A DNA stretch of 64,000 bases, taken from Adineta steineri (lineage: Eukaryota > Rotifera > Eurotatoria > Adinetida > Adinetidae). Below the pieces are notes generated by a model. It had not been told where the DNA came from and searched no databases. It worked only from the letters and a program-made list of their open reading frames with translations. Below are positions 28,027-40,680 of the stretch, piece after piece; positions within the stretch are counted from its first letter, which is position 1; each line of letters begins with the position of its first letter. The stretch is from contig CAJNOI010000039.1 of assembly GCA_905250115.1 (NCBI GenBank), positions 568,171 through 632,170 of the forward strand, in the 5' to 3' direction. Both the position numbers and the translations under genes were made by a program.

Positions 28027-28626
28027 CTATGAAATTATTCGACATAAACCGTATTCACTTAGTAATAATGCCATATCATTATCAATATATATTGTACAAT
28101 TAAAAAGTGCCGTAACTGATCTTAATTGTGCATCTTCACCCATTTTTCTATATGTACCACGATAGATAAAATTATTTTCTATAGATGGTATTTGTAATTC
28201 GAAAATACAATGTTTACCCATTATTGTTAATACAAGTAGATGATTATTTGTTGTTGGTATTTGTGAAAAAGAGATTATTACGGATGATTGTAATATATCT
28301 TGTTTAACATAACGTGTCGTTTGTAAACGTTTACGTTTATGTATTTCAATAATATTTGCATCGAGTTTTGCATGATTTTCTTGATTAAGTTTTAAAAATA
28401 CGCGTAATTCATTTAAATTTCTTTGCCAATACATTTTTAATGGATTACGATTATTGATTGTTATTGTTGTTTGTTCGATTGAATTTGTCCATAGGGTTTC
28501 AGTTGATAAACAATCGATACGTAATGGAAGATTAAGTAGTGATTGTAACTTTTCTTGACAAAGATTATAATGATTTTGTTGTAATTGATTTAATGGTGAT
28601 GGTAATAACCAATTATCAATATTCAT
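28027..28626 (-). CDS. unrecognised 199-aa protein
   Basis: Single frame beginning MNIDNWLLPSPLNQLQQNHY and ending EYGLCRIIS. It is rich in Leu/Ile/Asn with alternating hydrophobic beta-like segments (SSVIISFSQIPTTNNHLLVL; MGKHCIFELQIP) after a helical N-terminal region. I do not recognise the family and see no signal peptide or membrane segment. It is convergent with EMC7 (117 bp between stops) and divergent from LYRM2 (60 bp between starts), so it probably shares a bidirectional promoter or a spliced-leader arrangement with LYRM2. Codon use matches neighbouring genes. Confidence 0.5.
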   Translation of the reverse strand: MNIDNWLLPSPLNQLQQNHYNLCQEKLQSLLNLPLRIDCLSTETLWTNSIEQTTITINNRNPLKMYWQRNLNELRVFLKLNQENHAKLDANIIEIHKRKRLQTTRYVKQDILQSSVIISFSQIPTTNNHLLVLTIMGKHCIFELQIPSIENNFIYRGTYRKMGEDAQLRSVTALFNCTIYIDNDMALLLSEYGLCRIIS

Positions 28627-28686
28627 GCTTTTTTTGAGTTCATAGAAGAAAAATAAATATGTTGTCTTGGTGATTTTTTATTTTAG

Positions 28687-28984
28687 ATGAAACAATTATC
28701 ATTAAAACATTTTATTATTCGTTCACAAGCTATTGCATTATATAGAGATATAATGAGAACATTATTGAAAATTCAAGATCAAGATTATCGAAAAGAAAGT
28801 TAGTGAAATATTCTTTTTTTTGTTTTATTTTGTTTATCAAAACTATTTTTTAGTGCGAGACTGGGCAAGAATTGAATTTAATCGTCATCGAACATTGAAA
28901 GATTTAGGAGAAATTAGAACACAGATAGCATTAGGAAGACGAAATTTAAATGAATTAAAATTATCTATGCAAATGGCTTCTTAA
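28687..28984 (+). CDS. LYRM2: LYRM2, LYR-motif mitochondrial protein
   Basis: Exons 28687-28798 and 28854-28984; 80 aa. The LYR motif is seen in AIALYRDIMRTLLKI near the N-terminus, then RKEMRDWARIEFNRHR, which matches the RKYLKDWAREEFRRNK block of LYRM2, and IRTQIALGRRNLNELKLSM at the end. LYRM proteins bind mitochondrial acyl carrier protein and act in complex I and Fe-S assembly. A splice acceptor (TTTTATTTTAG) directly abuts the ATG. The stop is 54 nt upstream of the AGPS start. Confidence 0.85.
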
Positions 28985-29027
28985 TTTTGAAAGCTTTTTG
29001 TTTGATTTAGTTTTATATTGTTTTTCT

Positions 29028-29038
29028 TTGTATTCTAG
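29028..29038 (+). promoter_or_regulatory. candidate trans-splice acceptor before AGPS
   Basis: TTTGTATTCTAG ends exactly at the AGPS ATG (AG at 29037-29038), only 54 nt after the LYRM2 stop. As with EMC7, this fits a downstream gene matured by spliced-leader addition. An ordinary 5'UTR intron spanning LYRM2 cannot be excluded. Confidence 0.5.
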
Positions 29039-31234
<2,196 letters not shown>

Positions 31235-31462
31235 AAATAAACTGTGATCAAATATAATAACATTTTTTTTTTAAAAATTCTATCGATATATATTATTTCA
31301 TCAAAACAAAAGAATCGCTTTTACTACTAAAGAAAATTTATTGTTGTCGTTTGTCTTTTTGAGATTGATTGTTTTTTCTTTTCTTATTTGATCGTTTATT
31401 AAACAAAAATATATCCTTCCGTTTAGCAAAAACATATTAACAAATGTTTTTTTAAGATTAAT

Positions 31463-32316
31463 ATGACATCAATTCGGCAATTTAAATTAACAGATCTATT
31501 AAGAATAAATAATGTGTAAGAAACATTTGATTTACTCATTCATAATGATAAATTTCATTTTTATGTTTAGAAATTTAGATATTTTTACTGAAAATGTAAG
31601 TCAAGAACAAAGAAATATTCAACGAAAATATTATTATTAATATTTAGTATGGTCTGTCGTTTTATTTACATTATTTAGCTCGATGGCCAGAATGTTTTTT
31701 TGTAGCCATAAATCCTGCTCAAAGATTAATGGGTTATAGTAAGTTTTAATATATTGAATAAATTCATATTTTTGAATTTATTTTTATAAATATAGTTATG
31801 GGAAAGATTGAAGGTGAGTTATGTGAAAAAATGTGCTTAGAATTTTATTCTTCAATAAAGGCAAACATGAAAATTATCATGGTCATGTGACAGCTTTATC
31901 AGTAGCGCCTGAATTTCGTCGTATAGGTGTATCATCACAATTAATGGCATTATTAGAAAATGTATCTGAACAGTAAATTAAAACTATTTTCCTCTTATAT
32001 ATTTTTATTCAATGATTTTCTATTTAAATATCTAGAAAAAAAACTTATTTTGTTGATTTATTTGTTCGTGTATCAAATAAACGTGCGGTTGATATGTATC
32101 ATAAATTAAATTATGTTGTCTATCGACGAATTATTGGATATTATTCTGGTGAACGAGATGAAGATGCATTTGGTAAGAAAAAAAAAGAAATAATAATAAT
32201 GTCTTGTATTTTTTATTTTATTAGATATGAGAAAAGCATTATCGCGAGATGTAGAAAAAAAATCGTTAATACCAATTCCACATCCTGTGCGACCGGAAGA
32301 TTTGGTTGATGATTAA
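31463..32316 (+). CDS. NAA20: NAA20, catalytic subunit of NatB N-terminal acetyltransferase
   Basis: Seven small exons: 31463-31515, 31571-31595, 31648-31738, 31796-31813 (18 nt), 31861-31972, 32036-32172, 32225-32316; 175 aa. The family order is complete: MTSIRQFKLTDLLRINNVNL, YGLSFYLHYLARWPECFFVA, MGYIMGKIEG, HGHVTALSVAPEFRRIGVSS (acetyl-CoA loop RRxGxS), KTYFVDLFVRVSNKRAVDMY, YYSGERDEDAFDMRKALSRD, and IPIPHPVRPEDL. NatB acetylates nascent chains starting Met-Asp/Glu/Asn/Gln at the ribosome with NAA25. An acceptor-like AG is at 31455-31456, 6 nt before the start. AATAAA at 32375. Confidence 0.95.
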
Positions 32317-32402
32317 TATTTACTTCTGCATGTGTATATATATATATATTAGTTATTTATTTGTTAGAGAGATTAATAAAAAATAAATAGAAAATTTTTT
32401 GT

Positions 32403-33627
32403 CTAGTCTAATATTTGACATTCCGCACTTGTTGGTGAACAATCTTTATATTGTTTAAATCGACCATCTTGTTCATCACTATTTTTTATACAAACACATC
32501 GTTCAACTTTTGTTAAACTATCAAAATATCGTCGTGGTACACCAATCCATTCGCGTTCGATTCCACCACTAAATAAAATTATATCTATGTTATCTTTATC
32601 AACGAATACTTTCTGTTTTTCTTTTTGATAGTCCCGTAAGATAAACTAACTTATCTACCTTTTTTCTGTACACCATACTCGTCGACCAGTATCATGTGAC
32701 CATTCACTGTTACATGGTGGCCATTTTTGTTCGAAACTTGCTTTGTCTTCATCTTTCTATATGAAAATTTAATATTAAATATCAATGAATGCTAAGGGAT
32801 GTATATATATATTAACCTTTTTCATATTATTAACAGATGTAAGAACATTAGTAAAATCTTTTGTTGGTGTTCCATTCGAATCAAAATATCGACCAATTAA
32901 TTTACCTAGAGAATAGAATATGTAAAATTGAATTTGACAAAAAAATAAATAATACCGATTTTTGGATATTGTTTTTCATAGAATGTTAACCATTGATATA
33001 TTCCAGCAATTGCTTCATCATTTAATCCAGTTAAGTCATCAGTTAAATCTTCATCGGATGTTTTACCCGTATGAAAACTACGAGAAGCATCTCGACCTAA
33101 ATATATTTATCTATATAGAATATTAATAGTTCTCTAACTGATAAATTTATAATGTATTTTACATAGAAGACTAAAGGTTATCACCCGCTAAGAATCGATG
33201 CATATAAAATAGAAAAACTCAGCAGTATGATCCAATCAAGTTATGATTAATGCAGAACAAATGTATTTAATTAGCATGTGTTAAATAGTTTTTATTGACT
33301 GTTTCTACGTACCTGTATAGAATTTATAACTTCCCGACGATGAATAAAATCGCGGTGCTGATGAAACGTTAAAAACGTGTCCTAAAGTAATATTTTGATA
33401 GATTATTTCGTTTTATTTTAATAATTTTTACCTAAAATAGCTAAATATAATTCATCTTTTGTATATGATTGAAGTTCATCAGATGTAAATAAACGTTCTT
33501 TTTGTATAGGAATATTTTTATCAGCTAGTTGTTGTTGAGTGACAAAGGAAATAACTAATATTAACGCACAAGAGATTATCCAGAATTTGTATCTAGGAGA
33601 AAAAAACAAGAGAAATAATCTTTTCAT
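32403..33627 (-). CDS. CYB5D2: CYB5D2 / neuferricin, MAPR-type cytochrome b5 protein
   Basis: Six exons: 33432-33627, 33313-33381, 32956-33096, 32817-32905, 32659-32756, 32403-32568; 252 aa. A membrane helix near the N-terminus (KFWIISCALILVISFV) is followed by the haem-binding domain: LFTSDELQSYTKDELYLAIL, GHVFNVSSAPRFYSSSGSYK and FYTGRDASRSFHTG. As in MAPR proteins there is no HPGG; the FY and GSY tyrosines are retained. The C-terminal neuferricin region follows: WLTFYEKQYPKIGKLIGRYF, FEQKWPPCNSEWS, RRVWCTEK, GGIEREWIGVPRRYF, ERCVCIK. The family is extracellular/secretory and linked to neurogenesis and steroidogenic haem biology. The gene is tail to tail with NAA20. Confidence 0.9.
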
Positions 33628-34331
33628 TAACTATATTTAGTTTATGATAAAAAAAGTCTCATATATTCTTTTTTTTCGTATTTGATAAAATTTTATAATA
33701 AATATGTCAGAATGATTATTTATTTTTTCTTTACTTATTTATATGTAAATATGTAAAAGTATTCAGCGTACTTTGATAAGAATGAAGGCGTTGGTGGTGG
33801 TTGATTCACGGATGTTTTGGAACCTTTGTTTGTTGTTGACTAAAAATAGATCGATTAAAAAAGTATATGTATTTTTTATTATCCAATTCATTTCCTAATC
33901 AATAATTACAAAAATTTATAAATTTCCTTTTCTTGTTTTTCTACTACTAATCATTTATTTATTGCTTTTAACTATGAATATTTGTGTTGTTGTAAAATGA
34001 GTAAAGAATTCTTTATTGACTTAATAAGAAATCCTATCAAAAACAACTTTGAAATTAAAGTATAATAAAAAAAAGTATAATGAAGCGAAGGTCAAGTTTC
34101 TTTTGTGTCTCCTACCATGATAAATGTTGTGTTCTTTCGTTTTGTAAAAAAAATGAAGAAAAAAAACACGGTAGATTTTGAGTTGCTTGTAACTTATCTT
34201 TTACCTAAAAGACGCTTTATGTAATAATAATAATACACCAACTATTTCGATTTTCTTTCTTTACGTATACGCATCTGCTGTCGTATTTTTTGTTCTCTTT
34301 CGTTTGTATATGTTTAATACGTTTTTTTTTT
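33628..34331. other. intergenic region up to assembly gap
   Basis: AT-rich sequence upstream of CYB5D2. No gene is recognised. It ends in a poly-T run at the gap edge. Confidence 0.4.
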
Positions 34332-34431
34332 NNNNNNNNNNNNNNNNNNNNNNNNNNNNNNNNNNNNNNNNNNNNNNNNNNNNNNNNNNNNNNNNNNNNN
34401 NNNNNNNNNNNNNNNNNNNNNNNNNNNNNNN
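34332..34431. other. assembly gap (100 N)
   Basis: Exactly 100 N, a placeholder size used by scaffolding software. True distance and even adjacency of the two sides are unverified. The gap coincides with the change from gene-rich sequence to the repeat island. Confidence 0.95.
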
Positions 34432-34489
34432 CTAAATTCTATAAAAAAAATCTAAAAAAATGACTTTTTTTTACATAATTAATGCATAA

Positions 34490-34860
34490 ATTTGCAGGGT
34501 AAAAACCTTAACCCTGTGCCCTGTTCTGTACCCTGCCCTGCCCTGCCCTGCTACTTTGCAGGACAGGGCAAAAATCGCTAATGTCACCCTGTTCCTGCTA
34601 CAGGGCAGGGCAGGGTAACCCTGCCCTGTGCCCATCTCTGGTTCAGCTATCTTGATAACCGTTCGATCAACTCTTATCAAAAATATCTTTTTGTAAAAGA
34701 ATTGATCCGAAAATGTTTTTAAAAAACTAAGACCAGATTCGAGTTCCCCGATCTCGATTAGACTTCGGTCAACCATTATGAAAACAATTCCTTTCATATG
34801 TTTACCTAACTTTTGGACCAACCATTGAAGTGTGAACAGACAAGCAAGCAAGCAGACAAT
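34490..34860. repeat. GC-rich CCCTG foldback repeat with degenerate duplicated flank
   Basis: From about 34496 to 34633 the sequence is built from CCCTG/CAGGG units (ccctgccctgccctgccctg followed about 60 nt later by cagggcagggcagggt), able to fold back on itself. To the right, two degenerate modules about 100 bp apart resemble each other (ctatcttgataaccgttcga near 34650; cgatctcgattagacttcgg near 34748), ending in an acagacaagcaagcaagcag stretch. The 126-codon open frame across this on the minus strand is a by-product. Confidence 0.6.
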
Positions 34861-35454
34861 TTATGTTCGCAAGACTCTTCTCTACGAGAAAGAGAATTAA
34901 ATTAAAACCTATTTTAATTTCTTTCTTTATCAAACCTTAAAAAAATTTCTACAAAAATCAAATCCAAAAATAACTTGATTTGAAAAGTGGAAAACGGTTA
35001 CTATACATACAGAAAAGTGAAAATAGGAAGCTATATCGCATGTTCATGTATAAATATATCCACTCTTTTCCGTTATATCTTTGAATCATACTAAAAATAG
35101 AACGAATAAAACGAACAGCTTTTCATAATAATAAGAATAACAAGTAGAAAATAAAAATAAGCCTTTTTTTATATTGGTAAAAGTTTTCTTCAAGTCTTTT
35201 TTTCAGAAAATGAACAAAAACTATCCCTTTCTAGAAACATTAATAGAATACCATAAGAAGATCTACCATGATAGTAAGATTCTATCAATGTTTCATTAGT
35301 GCATGCTACAAAAATGTTTTTTAGTAAAACACAATAGCGGAAAAGTAACAGTTTTTTTCCGAAAAATATTTCACAAAAAAATTCTCTTTCAGATTAACGA
35401 AATTATTAATTAGAATGTTTCCGTGCAAGGTCTCGGTGTAGTCCTCATCGAGTA

Positions 35455-36270
35455 CTAAAATGTAAATATTCGAATGCACTGCACATTTGAAAACAAAAAT
35501 CAACATTTACAATTAAATACAGTAATTTTTACAACTTATAGTTTAAATTAATTTTATTTTATAAGTTTTGTTTTAGTGGTACGACAACTATGCTGATGAA
35601 TCGTATTTTGAGAATGTAGGTGTGGGTATGGGTATCTCTCCTTCATTCTTACCGAAACATACACCCACACCCTCGGCCAATTACTTCGACCCAAAATATA
35701 AAATGTTGGCGTGTAATAACCAGGTCAATCAACAATTAGCTAAAATTATCATTAATTTTGTATTTATTTTCGAAACAGTTCGTATTTTTGCTTTCTTTTC
35801 AATAAATATAAGTTTTTTAATTGTAGTTACTATGCATTATGAATATTATTGTGCAAGTAATAATACTTGTACTAGAAGCGTACGAGAATTATTCATTATG
35901 TGCAATTATTTTAATCATAAACATAATTTCATTCACGATGTCGACTATATTATTTATGAAATCAAACACAACTTGTGCCAATAAACATGTATACAGATTT
36001 CGAGTATTAAACGTTTTAAACTGAACCTATTTAAAATTGTTTTTTATTTAGGGATCTCATTTTCGACTCGTAATTTGCATCATGATGGTCTTTGTTTTAT
36101 ACGAAGTGCGAAGTTATTTAGATTTTGATTATATTATCGATGATAATACCTTTCCTGATACACGTGCTTTTCACCGAAGCAACGATAAAAAAAAACACGC
36201 AGTTCTCATGAATCAAATGAAGTTAATACTGATCAAGGAACATGAGTTTAACATTTGTAAGCGAACACAT
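35455..36270 (+). repeat. copy A of a repeat carrying P5-type-ATPase-like exon fragments
   Basis: Closely matches 38700-39530 over about 800 bp, starting tgtaaatattcgaatgcact and ending near the CACCGAAGCAACGATAA segment. It includes a foldback with TGTGGG arms at 35619-35672. A frame near 35839 (MNIIVQVIILVLEAYENYSL...) has two hydrophobic helices. In copy B the corresponding frame, with preceding FRLL-like residues, resembles the TM1-TM2 region of P5B ion pumps (ATP13A type), but the identification is weak. Frameshifts and stops between copies show that neither is an intact gene. Confidence 0.55.
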
Positions 36271-36521
36271 GTATTATTTGTTCGCTACTCTTTCTTTTCT
36301 TCACATGTGTCTGCTATCTGGTATTTTCTTTCTTTTATTCATATATGACCATATGGGATAAATCCTTCTCTCTCTCATATATGTTTATATAGTATTTTCC
36401 TTTCGTTATCTTAATTCGTTCTTTTGTTCTTTTTACGTATATTGCGATTTCCAAGTGATAAGAAATGTTGTATGTCCATTCATTCTTTCTCTTTCCGTCT
36501 CTTTATTAACATTTATTTTAG

Positions 36522-38160
36522 AACATGGGGACAAAAAAAGATTGCAATGTCATTTTTATGTTTACTTATTCGAAAAAATATATCAATATTATTATCAACT
36601 ATTGAAATATCTGTTGATTTTCTTATTTATGATAATGCAGAATTACGACAAGTATTTTTTTTTGTTATTAACAAATAATAAGATTCTTTTTTTTAGTATT
36701 CATTCAAAATTATTACAGCTTTATGTCATTTACAAAAACCAGATCGAATATATGTTGAAAAATCAGTTAATGAAATAATTGATAATAGAAATGAAAAATG
36801 TGAAGGAGGTGAACGTGATGATAATTTATGGATAACATTCAATAACTATCAACCATCCAAAAGTCAAAATGAATAGGAACAAACACATTTTTTAAATAAA
36901 ACATTTTATGGTTATTATCAATGGCCTAAAATAATTAAATATACAATAAATAAACGAGAATGTTATACTTCGAATCATAAGTCACCACAAGTATCAATCA
37001 TTTTTAATCGTTTCATGGATGAAAATTTTCTAATTCAATTAATAAAAATCAATGTTAATAATGAAGATATAATTAAATTCGATAAAAGTCGATTTTCAAT
37101 GTTTAAAGTAATTAATTAAATAAATAGAAATAACAATGCATTACATAGTTTTACTTTTAGAGTCTTTTTCGTATTTTTGGTCTTTCATTTTTTGATAATT
37201 TCATGAAACAATTAGATTTACTTGTTCATCGAAAAAAACACGAAAAACAAGAACATCGATTAGCAGCTGAAATTGTAGCTGGAATGATTCGTGGTTCAAA
37301 ATATTGGACATTAGATATGGTATGACGAAAAGAAATACTCAAAAAAGAATTTGTTTCAAATTTTATTTAGCTTGATGAATTTTGGCATAAATTAACATTA
37401 TTTCTTAATGAAGTTTGTGTTAATCTCAGTCCTGATTTGTTCATTTATTGGGGTTTGTCTTTTCGACATAGCATGGTTTGTTAGATTCAATTTTTAAATA
37501 AATTTTCTTTTTGTATTTTAAAAGGAAAATCAAGATCCTCGTCGAGTATTTCAAACAATTAATTTCATTCGTAGATTGATCGATAATCAACCAATAATCA
37601 ATACATTCAATGAAGCATTTCGATCGTATCTTGTTCAAAGTTTAGCAGTTTTTCAATGGCGTATACCATCTATTTTGTGTACTATCTAGGCACGAGCTAA
37701 AGAATTACTTGATCATCCATCGAAATTGATACGACAAATGATCGCTACGTAACCAAAGAAAAATATTTCATGAAAATCGAAATTTTATGTTTGATTATTA
37801 TTATTAGTGTATTGCCAGTAGCATTACAATTCGATTTGACATCATTTCACGGAAAACCAACACATCATCCAACTATCAATCAATTTATTGATGAAATGCA
37901 TCATCGATTAGATCAAGCTATAATAATTTGTCAAAGAAAATCTCTAGGTAAAAAATATTAATTAGTAAATAAAGTTCTTTTTAAAAACGTTTTTTTAGTT
38001 AATCATATTGCTGGAACTGGTATCATGGATAATGAAGTTCATCAAGCATTGAATTTAATCGAGTTAGGTATAAATATGATAAATATACTTCACTTATTTT
38101 ATTTCAATATAATCTAGTTGTTGCAATACAAGGGCAATTATTCGCTACATGTAATCAACC
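36522..38160 (+). pseudogene. PSME4: PSME4 (PA200) pseudogene fragment, C-terminal part
   Basis: Discontinuous frames match the HEAT-repeat proteasome activator PA200: KKIAMSFLCLLIRK, then DDNLWITFNNYQPSKSQNE, an in-frame TAG at 36874-36876, FLNKTFYGYYQWPK, AAEIVAGMIRGSKYWTLDM (family AEIIAGLIRGSKHWT), NEDPRRVFQTINFI-like ENQDPRRVFQ, and a region to about 38150 aligning with the stretch after the VRERIGSVLTYIF block. Some ancestral introns still have GT/AG ends (for example after LDM near 37320). The in-frame stop, missing segments and lack of N-terminal half make this a pseudogene piece. The intact protein would exceed 1800 aa. Confidence 0.72.
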
Positions 38161-38634
38161 CTAAGTCATTGCACTTATATTCTATTGTGTTTATTGTATT
38201 GGTTTGTTGTTTTATTAATAATCTTGTCTTTATATCTCAGTTGTATAAATACATTTGTGTTAAATATCTTAGTATATTTTATTTATTTGATAGACTGACT
38301 TATTTAATGTAGATTATTTTAACGATGATCTCATTGTTTCTTTCTAAGTAGATAATAATAGTCAAGTCAAAGATGAACCGAAGAGAAAAGATTAGGTTAT
38401 CTATCTGTGAAACAGATTTTAGAAAAGAGTATCATAATAAATGTAGAATAAATAAGACAAATATTTTACAATTTTTAATTAAATACTTAAAAAGAAAATG
38501 TTCGTATTGAACACATATTATTAATTAGTAAAAGAGATATCTATATAAAAGAAAAACAATATTAATCGATCATTGATTCCAATATTATATAGCTACAATA
38601 AATAATCTGTATTTATTTTTAATCATGAAAAAAC

Positions 38635-38710
38635 GAGGGTGTGAATGTGGGTGAGAATATGGATTTGAGTTAAATCTAATCTCTATGAATTCGCACCCAC
38701 ACCCACCCTC
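38635..38710. repeat. foldback with GGGTGTG/CACCCACACCC arms
   Basis: Left arm GAGGGTGTGAATGTGGGTGA at 38635 and right arm CACCCACACCCACCCTC at 38694-38710 can pair with a loop of about 38 nt. One of six such foldbacks in the island. Confidence 0.7.
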
Positions 38711-39530
38711 AAGTACCAAAATGTAAATATTCGAATGCACTGCACATTTGAAAACAAAAATCAACATTTACAATTAAATATAGTAATTCTTACAACCTAT
38801 ATAGTTTAAATTAAATTAATTTCATAAACTTTATTTTAGTGCAGCAACAATTATGCGGATGAATTATATTTCGCGAATGTAGGTGTGGGTATGGGTATCT
38901 CTCCTTCATTCTTACCGAAACATACACCCACACCCACACCCTTGGCCAATTACTCCGACCCAAAATACAAAATGTTAGCATGGAACAAACAAGTAAATCA
39001 ACGATTACCTAAAATTATCATTAATTTTGTATTTATTTTCGAAACAGTTCGTATTTTTGCTTTCTTTTCAATAAATATAAGTTTTTTAATTGTAGTTACT
39101 ATGCATTATGAACATACTCATACAAATCTTCGTATTTGGACTAGAATCGTATAATGTTTATTGGTTAGCTGCGTGTATTGTATTTGTTCAAGTCATTTCA
39201 CTATGTATGTCGATCATTTTGTATAAGACATCCAACACAATTTATCCAAATAAACATATCTTTAAATTTCGAGTATTAAAAATTTTTATATTGAACCTAT
39301 TTAAAACTGTTTTTTATTTAGGCTTCACATTGTCGTCTCATAGTCAGTGTTATAATGATATCGGTGTTCTATAAACTTCAACGTCATCTTAGATTTTGAT
39401 TATATTATCGATGATAATACCTTTCTTCATACACGTGTTTGTCACCGAAGCAACGATAAGAAGAAAAACACGTAGTTCTGATGAATCAAATGGAATTAAT
39501 ACTGACTAAGGAACATCAGTTTGACATTGC
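38700..39530 (+). repeat. copy B of the ATPase-like repeat
   Basis: Direct-orientation duplicate of 35455-36270. The two share long identical runs, for example the segment from aattttgtatttattttcga through tgcattatgaa. The foldback at 38882-38941 is expanded by one extra CACCCA unit relative to copy A. A frame reading LLCIMNILIQIFVFGLESYN followed by VYWLAACIVFVQVISLCMSI resembles ATP13A-type TM1-TM2. Stops break the frame downstream (LRF* after VFYKLQRH). Family assignment is tentative. Confidence 0.55.
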
Positions 39531-39639
39531 AGTTCATTATTAAATAGTGTTAAAGTTGGCAAAAAAAATTTTTCTTTTCTTTTAATAAAAATCTTTTTCT
39601 AAAAATAAAAAAAAGACATTGTTTTCTTTCATTTATATA

Positions 39640-40222
39640 TCTAAATTTTTTCATAACCAATATCTTTCAATACTTCGACCAGAACTATATTATGGAATAT
39701 TTGCTCATGATATTGATCTAATATCTTGACGTATTAGATCAATAACAAAACTAGTTCAAAATCAAATTGTTGGTAAAAAAGATTATCGTCGATTTTTAAC
39801 GATTAAACAAATTCAGTTACAAATTGAAGAATTTCAATTACAAAGTTTAAGAATATTAAATGAGATTGATAAAGAAATTGGATTGAAATTATTTTATTTA
39901 TCAATTAGTCGATATAGAGTAGTAAAAAAGATTATAAAATAAACAAAAATTTGTATTCATCATTTTTAAAGGTTCGTATTAAAGCACAAGAAGAACTTTT
40001 CCATTTTGTTGATCATTATAATTTATCATAGACTATTTTTCTCGATTGTATTATTGAATTACTTAATAATTCTAATAATATAAATCATCATAAAATCAAA
40101 GTTTTCTTATTATTGTTTTCCTATTCTCTTATTATTATTAATATTTTTATATTTTAGAGTTGTCTTTATATTCTTCTTGGTAATCAAAAATTCTTTTTAC
40201 CATTGAAACATTCGTAGACAAT
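39640..40222 (+). pseudogene. PSME4: PSME4 pseudogene fragment, middle part
   Basis: Begins with QYFRPEL-like sequence (tttcaatacttcgaccagaact), also present in the inverted piece at 45373-45412, then runs into SITKLVQNQIVGKKDYRRF, an intron-like break, and VRIKAQEELFHFVDHYNLS followed by an in-frame stop. After another break it reads SCLYILLGNQKFF, matching the family's FKGALYCLLGN. Several in-frame stops occur (after HDIDLIS; after HYNLS; after LPLKHS). The jump from the QYLRP block directly to a much later block implies an internal deletion. Confidence 0.65.
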
Positions 40223-40226
40223 GATG

Positions 40227-40345
40227 AAGGGTGTGGGTATATATCTTGCCTTAACTCACACCCACACCCTCATGAGGACGATTAGCGGGGAAGGGTGTGT
40301 CTCGGTGTGTATGAGAGGTAAATATAATACGCACACCCACACCCT
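40227..40345. repeat. two adjacent foldbacks with GGGTGTGGG arms
   Basis: The first pairs AAGGGTGTGGGTAT (40227-40240) with CACACCCACACCCT (40257-40270). The second pairs AGGGTGTGT (40292-40300) with CACACCCACACCCT (40332-40345). They lie directly 3' of the PSME4 fragment and about 110 bp 5' of the 5S rRNA gene. Confidence 0.7.
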
Positions 40346-40453
40346 GTTTTCTTGATAAGTAATAGTGACTATTTTTTCTCATTTCTATTAAAGCAAGATC
40401 TCATATATCATCATGAACTATGATACTACAAAACAGTTAAGTGGCAGACTGTT

Positions 40454-40571
40454 GCTTACAGCCATACCACGTTGAATACACCAGTTCTCGTCCGATCACT
40501 GAAGTTAAGCAACGTCGGGCTTGGTTAGTACTTGGATGGGTGACCGCCTGGGAATACCGAGTGTCGTAAGC
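40454..40571 (+). rRNA. 5S ribosomal RNA gene
   Basis: 118 nt starting GCTTACAGCCATACCACG and ending GAGTGTCGTAAGC; the terminal seven bases can pair (GCTTAC with GTAAGC). All eukaryotic 5S landmarks are visible: the GCCATACCAC block, TCGTCCGATCACTGAAGTTA, and the internal promoter comprising box A (AAGCAACGTCGGGC-like), intermediate element and box C (GGTTAGTACTTGGATGGGTG), then ACCGCCTGGGAATACC. It is followed directly by TTTCTTTTT (40572-40580), a pol III terminator. It appears intact. A single copy is seen here; whether it is expressed cannot be judged. Confidence 0.95.
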
Positions 40572-40580
40572 TTTCTTTTT
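40572..40580 (+). terminator. pol III T-run terminator of 5S gene
   Basis: TTTCTTTTT immediately after the last paired base of the 5S gene. Confidence 0.8.
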
Positions 40581-40635
40581 ATTTTTTAATACTAGCTTGT
40601 AAAACTACGATTATATTGAATCAAGAACAGCACCC

Positions 40636-40680
40636 AAGGGTGTGAGAAGGTGAATACAAGACTATGTCACACCCAAACCC
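40636..40680. repeat. foldback 3' of the 5S gene
   Basis: AAGGGTGTGAG (40636-40646) pairs imperfectly with GTCACACCC (40666-40674); weaker than the others but of the same type. Confidence 0.5.

Noticed and set aside
34471..34851. 126-codon minus-strand frame across the CCCTG repeat
   Set aside because: Composed of repeat-derived Gly/Arg and duplicated module translation; non-coding repeat explains it.
35839..36024. Functional ion-pump gene in the ATPase-like repeat
   Set aside because: Only a two-helix stretch is present; no phosphorylation motif DKTGT or other pump core is seen, and copies have stops and frameshifts.
35619..40680. CRISPR-like array of the G-rich repeats
   Set aside because: Spacing is irregular, copies are paired inverted arms, and the genome is eukaryotic.
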